NCBI GenBank assembly: GCA_001871755.1
Contig: MNXL01000036.1
Span: 1-6,972 of the forward strand
DNA length: 6,972 nt
Origin: Anaerolineae bacterium CG2_30_64_16
Lineage (GTDB): Bacteria > Chloroflexota > Anaerolineae > CG2-30-64-16
Reading direction: 5' to 3'
Below the pieces are notes generated by a model, which saw only the letters and a list, made by a program, of their open reading frames with translations, was not told the origin of the DNA and searched no databases. This document shows, piece by piece, positions 1-5,663 of this stretch (position 1 is its first letter; the number at the start of each line of letters is the position of its first letter). The position numbers and the translations under genes were made by a program.

Positions 1-198
1 CAAGCCGGATTCGGTCTCATCAGATGTGGATGTATGCTGAAAAGTGACCCCGACAACCTGTCAGGTCTGGGCTAGTTCCCTTATCTTAATGACATTGACG
101 CTGCCTTGCATTAGATGAACGAGCGCGCGCTCAACGGACGCCAACAGCCATCACGTTGACGCCGGGGGGGAGGGTCAGTTGGGGTCTCACACACCTGC

Positions 199-227
199 AT
201 TCTACGCCAAAACGCCGGTCTGCGCAA
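199..227 (-). promoter_or_regulatory. Candidate sigma70-like promoter, minus strand
   Basis: Read on the minus strand, TTGCGC (222-227) and TAGAAT (199-204) are separated by exactly 17 bases. The -10 box matches consensus at 5 of 6 positions; the -35 box keeps only TTG. It points toward the left edge, where no gene is recognised inside the window. It could drive a gene beyond the edge, a small RNA, or be chance. Confidence 0.3.
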
Positions 228-252
228 GGGGCGCTCCCGACCAGCACGCGGC

Positions 253-313
253 CGGCGCCCCCGTGGGGGGATCGCCCCTACGATTCCCGCGACGTACGGG
301 CGGCGCCCCCGTG
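253..313. repeat. GC-rich intergenic repeat with 13-bp direct copies
   Basis: CGGCGCCCCCGTG occurs at 253-265 and again at 301-313, a spacing of 48 bases. The first copy continues into GGGGGG and ATCGCC and can fold back (GGCG-CCCCC / GGGGG-CGCC, about 254-276). Such GTAGGGGCGA/CCCC-type intergenic repeats resemble those I recall from Chloroflexota-like genomes. It lies 16 bp past the stop codon of the WYL gene and could act as its 3' stem-loop, but no T-run follows. Confidence 0.4.
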
Positions 314-328
314 CCCGCCCTCCAGCGC

Positions 329-1384
329 TCACTCCGGATCAAACGCCAACAGGTCGTAGCGCTTTGCCAGCTCCACCACCCGCCCTCGCATGATCCGCAA
401 CACCTCCTCCCCGCCCAAAACCACACAACTCTCGCCATAACCCAGCAGCGTGTGCACGGCATCCCACGGATCGGGCGCCGTGGCCTCGACGATCGCCGAA
501 CCATCCGGTAGCAGTTCGGTCTGCATGTCGGCGAAATGCCGGCTGATGCCGTGCCGGACAGCCGGCGGGGCCAGCCGATAGCGCACCGCATAGCGTTTCT
601 GCGGTCGCCGGCCCGGTGGCAGCTTCTCGGGCAGAACGCGCAGCATGTCGTCGTCCAGGATGCCCTGCATCCGAAACTGCCGATACTGCTCCTGCGTGAC
701 CCGGCCATACTCCGCACTCCGGCTGAACAGATCGTAGGCCTCCAGATAGTAGTGGCCGCGGCGGAACACGATGCCATAGGGTTCCACCTCATGATATCGC
801 GGGGCCCGGTCATCTTGCGCCGCCGCCAGATATTGGAAACCCAACCGATGCCGCTCAGCCAGGGCGCGTTGCACAACCCCCATCACCCGCGGTGGGACGG
901 GCGTTTCATCCAGCTCGCGCAACTCGATGGAGAACACCGTACGGCGACGCTGCATCGCTTCCAGACGATCCAGCGGCAATAGACCGGCGATCAGATCCAG
1001 GAACTTGCACACCCGCTCGGCTTCGGGGCCAGAGTCCGCAAAGGTGTTGTAGAGCGTGGCGAGCGCGACCAATTCCTCGTCCCCCAGGTCCAACCAGGGG
1101 GTGTCGCCCAGGCTCACCAGTCGATACGCGGCCAGCCTGCGGTCGAAGTCGATCTCGATGCCCAGATTCCGCCGCAACACGGCCCGGTCATTCTTCAGCG
1201 CGCGGCGGGCCGCATCTGGCCGGGCACTATACGCGTCCGGCCCAACATCGTTCAGCACCGCCGCCATCAGTTCATCGCGGGTGGCCGGGCCACGCATCAG
1301 CCGGCGCACGATGGCCAGCCCGCGGCGCAAGACAAGCCACGAGGTGTCCCGCATCCCGCGGGTTGGTGACAGCGTTTCCGACAT
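329..1384 (-). CDS. WYL-domain transcriptional regulator (HTH-WYL-WCX)
   Basis: This 351-aa protein is a DNA-binding regulator of the WYL family, many of which respond to nucleotide or nucleic-acid ligands; the ligand here is unknown. Residues ~16-90 form a DeoR-like winged helix-turn-helix, ending in DRRLAAYRLV, the usual wing. Residues ~166-245 are the WYL domain, with EPYGIVFRRG followed by HYYLEAYD, so the eponymous W-Y-L is Y-Y-L here. Residues ~260-345 fit the C-terminal WCX extension. The start at 1384 is chosen because AGGAG (1392-1396) sits 7 bases upstream; an in-frame ATG at 1411 has no Shine-Dalgarno and would add nine residues. The xylulokinase remnant lies 51 bp upstream on the same strand, so the two were probably co-transcribed. 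No clear promoter is seen directly upstream, so its present expression is uncertain. Confidence 0.88.
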   Translation of the reverse strand: MSETLSPTRGMRDTSWLVLRRGLAIVRRLMRGPATRDELMAAVLNDVGPDAYSARPDAARRALKNDRAVLRRNLGIEIDFDRRLAAYRLVSLGDTPWLDLGDEELVALATLYNTFADSGPEAERVCKFLDLIAGLLPLDRLEAMQRRRTVFSIELRELDETPVPPRVMGVVQRALAERHRLGFQYLAAAQDDRAPRYHEVEPYGIVFRRGHYYLEAYDLFSRSAEYGRVTQEQYRQFRMQGILDDDMLRVLPEKLPPGRRPQKRYAVRYRLAPPAVRHGISRHFADMQTELLPDGSAIVEATAPDPWDAVHTLLGYGESCVVLGGEEVLRIMRGRVVELAKRYDLLAFDPE

Positions 1385-1391
1385 GGCAGTT

Positions 1392-1396
1392 CTCCT
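1392..1396 (-). promoter_or_regulatory. Shine-Dalgarno site deciding the WYL start
   Basis: AGGAG on the minus strand, 7 bases before the ATG at 1384. It favours this start over the in-frame ATG at 1411, which has no comparable site. Confidence 0.7.
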
Positions 1397-1435
1397 GAAG
1401 AGGTACCCCACACGCGGCAGGCCCGATCTTCTGCT

Positions 1436-1916
1436 CTATTCGCCCTCGCTCAGCCGATGCAATAGCGCCTTCAGCGCCGGGTACAGATCGCGATAGTTGG
1501 CGTAATGCCGTTCGTAGCGACCGACTTCATCCGGCCGCGGCGCGATGACGCCGGTGACGTGGATGCTCTCCCGGCAAGCGGACGCCACGTCGGCCCACAC
1601 GCCAGCTCCCACCGCGGCCAGCAACGCCGCGGCGTAGGCCGCGCCCTCGGTCGTGTTGACCGTCACGAGCTCCACTCCCAGCACATCGGCCAGGATCGAC
1701 AACCAGAGCGGGCTCCTGGCGCCCCCGCCGGAGGCCCGTACCTGGCGAATCTCCGCCAGCCCCGCAGACTTGATCAGCTCGAAGCTGTCCCGCAGGCCGA
1801 ACGCCACGCCCTCCAGCACCGCGCGGGTCAGGTGCAGCCGGGTATGACGCACGGTCAACCCGACGAACGCGCCGCGCGCCAGCGGGTCGGGATGCGGCGT
1901 CCGCTCTCCAGTCAGG
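1436..1916 (-). pseudogene. xylB: Xylulokinase-type FGGY sugar kinase, C-terminal fragment
   Basis: About 160 residues of the C-terminal domain of an FGGY carbohydrate kinase remain; the family is near 500 aa, so about two thirds are missing. Xylulokinases phosphorylate D-xylulose with ATP for the pentose phosphate pathway. The fragment starts abruptly at LTGERTPHPDP and keeps the C-domain landmarks: ARGAFVGLTVRHTR, the ATP-binding segment ASGGGARSPLW, and EGAAYAAALLAAVGAG. The 5' part, with the substrate site and the N-terminal ATPase lobe, is replaced by the IS remnant at 1917. The frame stays open into the element antisense to the transposase, so a 225-codon open frame reaches 2113, but its upstream residues are not kinase sequence. 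Catalytic activity is not expected. Xylulokinase is favoured over glycerol- or gluconokinase from the GERTPHPDP and GLTVRHTR motifs. Confidence 0.85.
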
Positions 1917-1935
1917 CAGGGCTGTTTCAAGTTGC
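1917..1935 (+). repeat. Left terminal inverted repeat of the IS remnant
   Basis: CAGGGCTGTTTCAAGTTGC, an exact reverse complement of 2240-2258. The identity stops at both outer edges: the next outer base, 1916, does not pair with 2259. Confidence 0.88.
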
Positions 1936-1945
1936 GATTATCTGA

Positions 1946-2248
1946 ACGGAAACCACCTACGGCATCACCAGTTTGGGCCGTGATTGGGCCGGGCCGCAAC
2001 ACCTGGAGTTCTTCTGGCGTGGCCACTGGACAATCGAAAACAAGGTCCACTACATCCGCGATGAAACCATGGGCGAAGACCGCGGGCAGGTCCATACTGG
2101 CAGTGCACCGCAAGCGCTGGCCACGCTGCGCAACGGCATTATCAGCCTGCTACGCTATCGCGGACGGAATGACATTGCCGAAGCGCTGCGGCATTATGGG
2201 GCCTCGACGCAACGAGCATTGCAACTCATCGGCTGGCCTGCAACTTGA
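1946..2248 (+). pseudogene. ISAs1-family transposase, C-terminal fragment
   Basis: About 100 codons remain of an ISAs1 (DDE, IS4-like) transposase of usually 350-400 aa. An in-frame TGA at 1943-1945 precedes it, so no native start exists; a TTG at 1973 is the first possible initiator. The residues TTYGITSLGRDW, RGHWTIENKVHYIRDET and GEDRGQVHTG are the C-terminal signature of the family; the Glu in WTIEN is the likely third DDE catalytic residue. The end, LRHYGASTQRALQLIG, is also typical. The native stop TGA (2246-2248) lies inside the right inverted repeat. The N-terminal domain and both catalytic Asp are gone, so it is inactive. Confidence 0.85.
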
Positions 2249-2258
2249 AACAGCCCTG
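2240..2258 (+). repeat. Right terminal inverted repeat of the IS remnant
   Basis: GCAACTTGAAACAGCCCTG, an exact reverse complement of 1917-1935. It contains the transposase stop codon. Confidence 0.88.
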
Positions 2259-2561
2259 GTGCGGGGCGAGGCGCTGCTGTTGGGGACCGATGACCGCCCG
2301 GAACAGGAAACCGAAGCGGAAGGTTGTCTGCGCGAAGCGATCGCCGTGGCGCGGCGCCAGCGAGCACTGATGTGGGAACTACGCGCGACGATCGCCCTGG
2401 CCCGGTTGTCGGCGCGTCAGGACCAACCGGCGGAGGCGCACGCCATGCTGCGCGCCGTGTACGGGCAGTTCACCGAGGGGTTCACCCTGCCTGATCTCTG
2501 CGATGCGCGGGCGCTGCTCGACAACTTGCAGGGGGAAAAAGCCCAAATCACGACTGCTTGA
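2259..2561 (+). pseudogene. C-terminal stub of a TPR-containing ATPase/adenylate-cyclase-type regulator
   Basis: About 100 residues of the C-terminus of a large signalling protein remain. The sequence EGCLREAIAVARRQRALMWE, then ATIALARLSARQDQPAEA, then VYGQFTEGFTLPDLCDARAL matches the tetratricopeptide tail of predicted-ATPase / class III adenylate-cyclase or LuxR-type proteins, which typically end YGWFTEGFxTxDLxxAxxLL. Such proteins are often near 1000 aa, so almost all is missing, including any cyclase, AAA or HTH domain. The frame continues upstream through the IS inverted repeat and only becomes TPR-like after 2258, so the truncation point is the element's right end. The stop is TGA at 2559-2561. 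It is probably not functional; it could be expressed only as an IS-fused product. Confidence 0.75.
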
Positions 2562-2578
2562 ACTCCAGTCGACACAAG

Positions 2579-2604
2579 AAAGCCGGGCTACGTGGCCCGG
2601 CTTT
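2579..2604 (-). terminator. Stem-loop terminator, tRNA-Arg side (possibly bidirectional)
   Basis: AAAGCCGGGC (2579-2588) and GCCCGGCTTT (2595-2604) form a perfect 10-bp stem with a 6-base loop. On the minus strand it begins 10 bases after the tRNA 3' end and is followed by TTTCTTGTG, a short U-rich tail. It also lies 17 bp after the plus-strand TPR stub, so it may stop both transcripts. Confidence 0.7.
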
Positions 2605-2614
2605 GCTCCATCAG

Positions 2615-2686
2615 TACCCCCAGCAGGACTCGAACCTGCGCTTTCGGCTCCGGAGGCCGACGCTCTATCCACTGAGCTATGGGGGC
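2615..2686 (-). tRNA. tRNA-Arg, anticodon CCG
   Basis: A 72-nt cloverleaf can be folded by eye on the minus strand. The acceptor is GCCCCCA paired with TGGGGGT (one G-T at the end), the D stem is GCTC/GAGC, and the anticodon stem is TCGGC/GCCGA around loop CTCCGGA. The anticodon is CCG (2651-2653), reading the Arg codon CGG. The T stem is GCAGG/CCTGC with loop TTCGAGT. The discriminator base is A and the CCA tail is not encoded. The variable loop is only 4 nt (AAGC), within the normal class I range. Isoleucine or other identities are excluded by the anticodon. Its own promoter and stem-loop make it a monocistronic unit. Confidence 0.97.
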
Positions 2687-2699
2687 ACGCACTGGGGAG

Positions 2700-2728
2700 A
2701 GTATAGCACAGAGTTGAGTGGAAGGCAA
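2700..2728 (-). promoter_or_regulatory. Sigma70-type promoter of tRNA-Arg
   Basis: On the minus strand, TTGCCT (2723-2728) and TATACT (2700-2705) are 17 bases apart. The -10 box lies 13 bases before the mature tRNA 5' end, giving a leader of about 6-7 nt for RNase P to remove. The -10 box matches 5 of 6 consensus bases, the -35 box 4 of 6. Confidence 0.75.
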
Positions 2729-2852
2729 AACGTGTAGCCGCGCGCGCTGAGGTCGGATCATCCCACGGCCTGAACGAGTACGCATCTTCTCAGTACCGCA
2801 AAACTCACTTTTGTCACCCTTTCGTTGCACCCCTCGATGTCCCCCTCCGATG

Positions 2853-2876
2853 AACTCAGGATGTAACTCAGGATGC
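2853..2876. repeat. Two-copy 12-bp tandem repeat
   Basis: AACTCAGGATGT (2853-2864) is followed directly by AACTCAGGATGC (2865-2876), 11 of 12 identical. Probably replication slippage in non-coding DNA. Confidence 0.6.
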
Positions 2877-2950
2877 ACTCGGGAGGGGCCTCGGGGCAGG
2901 CTCTGAGCGGGTTGACCCCGTGTAGTAAGTTTTGCGCCATTGCGAAAGAC

Positions 2951-2992
2951 GGGTCAGGGTTGGGCACTGCCAGCCCTGCCCAACCCTGACCC
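2951..2992 (-). terminator. Perfect 16-bp dyad downstream of ecfT; possible 3' stem-loop
   Basis: The arms at 2951-2966 (GGGTCAGGGTTGGGCA) and 2977-2992 (TGCCCAACCCTGACCC) are exact reverse complements around a 10-base loop. It starts 58 bp past the ecfT stop on the minus strand. The following minus-strand bases, GTCTTTCGC, lack a proper U-run, so it may be an RNA-stabilising 3' hairpin or a dispersed palindromic repeat rather than an intrinsic terminator. Confidence 0.45.
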
Positions 2993-3049
2993 AATATGCG
3001 TTCAGTTTACCTGTTCCGCCCTCGAACTTAAGTGATTTTTCATACACTG

Positions 3050-3826
3050 TTACAAGACGCGCAAAGTGATCCCCCCGATGAGGGTCAGGGTCAAGAAGAT
3101 GAGCACGAGTACGTCGATGCCGCGCAGGCGCAGCGGTCGGAACACGGACCGGCGCACCCCGCGCGTGCCCAACGCCCGCGCCTCCAACGCCCAACCCAGG
3201 CGTTCGCTATGGCGCAGCGCGCTGATCACCATCGCGACGAGCACCGGCCGGTAGGCGTTCAACCGCTGCCAGAAGCTGCGCTGCTCCAGGTCGAGCCCAC
3301 GCGCTTGCTGCGCCTCGCGCACCTGCTGGAAAAGGCCGGCGAAGATCGGCAGATAGCGGAGCGCCAGTGCCAGCGTCAGCCCCCAGTCGTACGGGATGCG
3401 TAGCGCCAGAAACCCGCGCACCATCGCGGCCTGGTCTGTGGTGAACAACCAGAAGAAGAAGATCAGGGCCAGCGCCAGCAACCGGGTCGCCAACAGCGCG
3501 CCCCGGTAGGTCGCGCCGATGGTGACCTTCAGTGGGCCGATCGGGAACAGCACCTGGCCAGGTCCACCTCCAAACAGCGCGGTCAGCACAAAGACCATCA
3601 GCATCAACGGGGCCAGGGTGCGCCAGGCGCGGCCGATCTGCACGGCTGGGATGTGAGTTAGCCAGAGCACGATCGAGCAGAACGCGACCATCCCCACAGC
3701 CATCCAGATGCTGGGCCACAGGAAAAGGAGCGCGGTCGCCTCCACCACAAACGCCAGCTTGACGCGCGGGTCGAGCCGGTGGAGCCAGGTATCCCGGCGC
3801 ACGTAGAGGTTGAAATCAGCCCGCAT
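3050..3826 (-). CDS. ecfT: ECF transporter transmembrane component EcfT (CbiQ family)
   Basis: EcfT is the integral membrane scaffold that links the substrate-binding S protein to the two ATPase domains of an energy-coupling factor importer. The 258-aa length is normal for the family. It opens with LHRLDPRVKL, the conserved N-terminal segment. Hydrophobic helices lie near residues 23-37, 41-57, 70-86, 107-128 and 236-256. The cytoplasmic coupling helices carry the family's two Ala-Arg-Gly-type motifs: QQARGLDL (Arg176) and LEARALG (Arg217), the second ARA rather than ARG. The ATG at 3826 has AAGGAG (3837-3842) ten bases upstream, inside the ATPase gene. The reading frames overlap by 11 bp (3816-3826), which indicates translational coupling. 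It is the last gene of the operon. Confidence 0.94.
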   Translation of the reverse strand: MRADFNLYVRRDTWLHRLDPRVKLAFVVEATALLFLWPSIWMAVGMVAFCSIVLWLTHIPAVQIGRAWRTLAPLMLMVFVLTALFGGGPGQVLFPIGPLKVTIGATYRGALLATRLLALALIFFFWLFTTDQAAMVRGFLALRIPYDWGLTLALALRYLPIFAGLFQQVREAQQARGLDLEQRSFWQRLNAYRPVLVAMVISALRHSERLGWALEARALGTRGVRRSVFRPLRLRGIDVLVLIFLTLTLIGGITLRVL

Positions 3827-5630
3827 CGCTCGTGGACTCCTTGCCTGTCGTGCGCCGGGCTTTTTTCTTGCGCTTGTGTTTGACCGGCAGCCGCGCCTGC
3901 CAGGCGGCAGCGAACTCGGCAGAGCTCAACATCCCGGCCGCCATCCCTTCGGCCTCCAGCCGATCGGCCAGCCGAGTGATCGGCGGCAGGGCCAGCCCGG
4001 CCTGTGCCAGGATTTCCGGCTGGCGAAACAGGGCGCGCGGAGGGCCGTCGAAGAGGATACGACCGTTCAGCAACACGATTGCCCGGTTTGCGTACTCTGC
4101 CACCAGCCGCATGTCGTGGGTGATCAGGATGACGGTGCGGCCCAGGACGTTGAAGCTGGCTACCACTTCGAGCAACTCCTGCCGGCTGCGGCCGTCCAGC
4201 CCGCCGGTGGGTTCGTCCAGGATGATCACCTTGGGCTGGGTGACGATCACCGCGGCGAGCGCGACCTGCCGGCGCTGGCCGAAGCCGAGCAGCGCCGGCG
4301 GCAACTCTGCGTAGGGGGTCAGCCTGAAGCGCGCCATGACGTCGTCCACGCGTTGGCTGGCGATGGTGACCGGCAATTCCTGGATGCGCGGCCCGAAAGT
4401 GATCTCCTCACGAACGGTCGGCGCGAAGATCTGGTGGTCGGGATTCTGAAAGACATAGCCCACGAGACGCGCTAACTCGGCCACGCGCGTTGTCCGCGTA
4501 TCGCGGCGTTCTATCAGCACGCGGCCCGCCGTAGGTTTGAGCAATCCGTCGAAGTGCTTGGCCAGCGTGGTCTTCCCGGAACCGTTAGGGCCGAGAATGG
4601 CCACGAATTCGCCCGGTGGCAGGACCAGATCCACGTCCCGCAGCGCGGGTGTGCCGTCCGCATAGGTGTACGAGAGATTCTCCACCACGATTTGCGACAG
4701 CGCGGCCAGCGGATTGGCGGCGCGGCTCGGTGGCGGGGGAAACGGGCCTTGGGACTTCCGCATGCGCACCTTGCGCGCCTGGCGGCGCAGTTGCCTGTAG
4801 GCATCGGACATGCTGGTGAAGCGGTAGCTTTGTCCGGTGTGCTGCGACAGCACGTGCCCCAGCTCGACCAACTGCGGCACGCCCAGGCCCCACGCCTGCA
4901 ACTCCGCAACGTGTTGGAACACTTCAGCGGGCGGGCCGTTCAGGGCAACCTGCCCCTCGTGCAGCACGATGACCCGGTCGGCGAAACGGGCGATCCGTTC
5001 CAGCTCTTGCGTGGCCATGAAGACGGTGATCTGGTGCTCGCTGCACAGGTCAGAGAGGACGTTGAAGACCGCGGCCTTCCCCTCCGGGTCCAGGCTGGCG
5101 GTCGGCTCGTCGAGCACCAGGACGCGCGGGTACATCGCCAGCATGGACGCGATCGCCACCCGTTGTTTTTCGCCGCCCGAAAGCAGCAGCGGTGAGCGAT
5201 CCCGGTAATCGGCCAACCCCACAGCTTTCAGCGCCCAGTTGACCCGTTTTTCGATCTCGGCCGTGGGCACACCCAGGTTCTCCGGCCCGAAAGCCACCTC
5301 ATCCTCGACCCGCATCTGCACGAGCTGGCTTTCGGGATCCTGGAAGACCATACCCACCGAGCGGGCCATGTCGGCTACGGGGTGCTCCTTGGTGTTGAGG
5401 CCCAACACCGTGACCTCGCCGCGGAAGATGCCGCCGGTCGCATGCGGCACCAGCCCGTTCAGCGTCATGCACAGGGTGGTCTTGCCCGCGCCGACGCGCC
5501 CCAGCAAGGCGACGAATTCGCCCTGCTGAACCTCCAGGTTCACCCCATTCAGGACGGGCACGGGGTCGCCGTCTGGCGTCAGCGGTGGGTAGCTATAATG
5601 CAGGTTGTGAACGATGATGTCTGCTGTCAC
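3816..5630 (-). CDS. ecfA: Fused double ATPase of an ECF transporter (EcfA1-EcfA2 type)
   Basis: The 604-aa protein contains both ATP-binding cassettes of an ECF importer in one chain; many ECF systems use two ~280-aa proteins. Domain 1: Walker A GRVGAGKTT (44-52), Q-loop Gln97, signature LSGGEKQ (150-156), Walker B LVLDEP (171-176), then TQE where the switch His is expected (Gln208). A linker of about residues 240-312 is basic then proline-rich (GPFPPPP). Domain 2: GPNGSGKTT (347-355), Gln395, LGFGQ in place of LSGGQ (448-452), LDEP (471-474), and His505 present. The C-terminus is lysine/arginine-rich. The start is GTG at 5630, because an in-frame TAG at 5643-5645 blocks any earlier one; GAGAAG upstream is a weak ribosome site. 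It lies 33 bp after the S gene and overlaps ecfT. Confidence 0.95.
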   Translation of the reverse strand: MTADIIVHNLHYSYPPLTPDGDPVPVLNGVNLEVQQGEFVALLGRVGAGKTTLCMTLNGLVPHATGGIFRGEVTVLGLNTKEHPVADMARSVGMVFQDPESQLVQMRVEDEVAFGPENLGVPTAEIEKRVNWALKAVGLADYRDRSPLLLSGGEKQRVAIASMLAMYPRVLVLDEPTASLDPEGKAAVFNVLSDLCSEHQITVFMATQELERIARFADRVIVLHEGQVALNGPPAEVFQHVAELQAWGLGVPQLVELGHVLSQHTGQSYRFTSMSDAYRQLRRQARKVRMRKSQGPFPPPPSRAANPLAALSQIVVENLSYTYADGTPALRDVDLVLPPGEFVAILGPNGSGKTTLAKHFDGLLKPTAGRVLIERRDTRTTRVAELARLVGYVFQNPDHQIFAPTVREEITFGPRIQELPVTIASQRVDDVMARFRLTPYAELPPALLGFGQRRQVALAAVIVTQPKVIILDEPTGGLDGRSRQELLEVVASFNVLGRTVILITHDMRLVAEYANRAIVLLNGRILFDGPPRALFRQPEILAQAGLALPPITRLADRLEAEGMAAGMLSSAEFAAAWQARLPVKHKRKKKARRTTGKESTSDAG

Positions 5631-5663
5631 GTCGCTGCTTCTCTATGGCAGCCGCCTCTCACC

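Larger units (their letters stand above)
1..328. other. Intergenic / non-coding region, GC-rich, no gene recognised
   Basis: No reading frame here looks like a protein: the open frames are short, arginine/proline-rich and read through GC-rich repeats. Bases 55-68 carry AACCTGTCAGGTCT, whose core ACCTG-T-CAGGT is an odd-length palindrome. The bases around 35-50 (TGCTGAAAAGTGACCCC) resemble the multiple terminal repeats of IS21-family elements, but I cannot confirm an element end. The right part (about 220-320) is a GC-rich repeat and an isolated minus-strand promoter-like signal lies at 199-227; both are listed separately. Confidence 0.5.
1917..2258 (+). mobile_element. ISAs1-family insertion sequence remnant, 342 bp, internally deleted
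   Basis: The stretch is bounded by perfect 19-bp inverted repeats beginning CAGGGCTG and holds the last ~100 codons of an ISAs1-type transposase. Full ISAs1 elements are about 1.2-1.3 kb, so roughly 900 bp are missing from the inside. The left repeat lies only about 10 bases before the first recognisable transposase codon. The ten bases flanking each end (TCCAGTCAGG and GTGCGGGGCG) do not match, so there is no target-site duplication. Different broken genes lie on the two sides. It is non-autonomous, but could in principle be mobilised by a related full copy since both ends are intact. Confidence 0.85.
2729..3049. other. Non-coding region between ecfT and the tRNA-Arg promoter
   Basis: No reading frame here resembles a known protein or has a good Shine-Dalgarno site. 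It holds a 12-bp tandem duplication (2853-2876) and a large perfect dyad (2951-2992), both listed separately. I see no promoter or riboswitch fold that I can defend. It would be the 3' untranslated region of the ECF operon. Confidence 0.5.

Noticed and set aside
202..876. A 224-codon minus-strand frame overlapping the WYL gene
   Set aside because: It is rich in Trp, Cys and Arg, typical of an out-of-frame reading of GC-rich DNA. The WYL frame is clearly the coding one.
1385..1411. Upstream ATG at 1411 as the WYL start
   Set aside because: No Shine-Dalgarno precedes it, whereas AGGAG lies 7 bases before the ATG at 1384.
2853..2876. CRISPR-like repeat
   Set aside because: Only two adjacent 12-bp units without spacers; a simple tandem duplication.
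2588..3194. Three overlapping minus-strand open frames of 78-108 codons near the tRNA and ecfT end
   Set aside because: One crosses the tRNA gene, another overlaps the ecfT 3' end in a different frame, and none has a recognisable motif or ribosome site.
3207..5529. Several long open frames antisense or out of frame to ecfT and ecfA
   Set aside because: They are Arg/Ala/Pro-rich shadows of high-GC coding sequence; the frames with ABC motifs and EcfT motifs account for the DNA fully.
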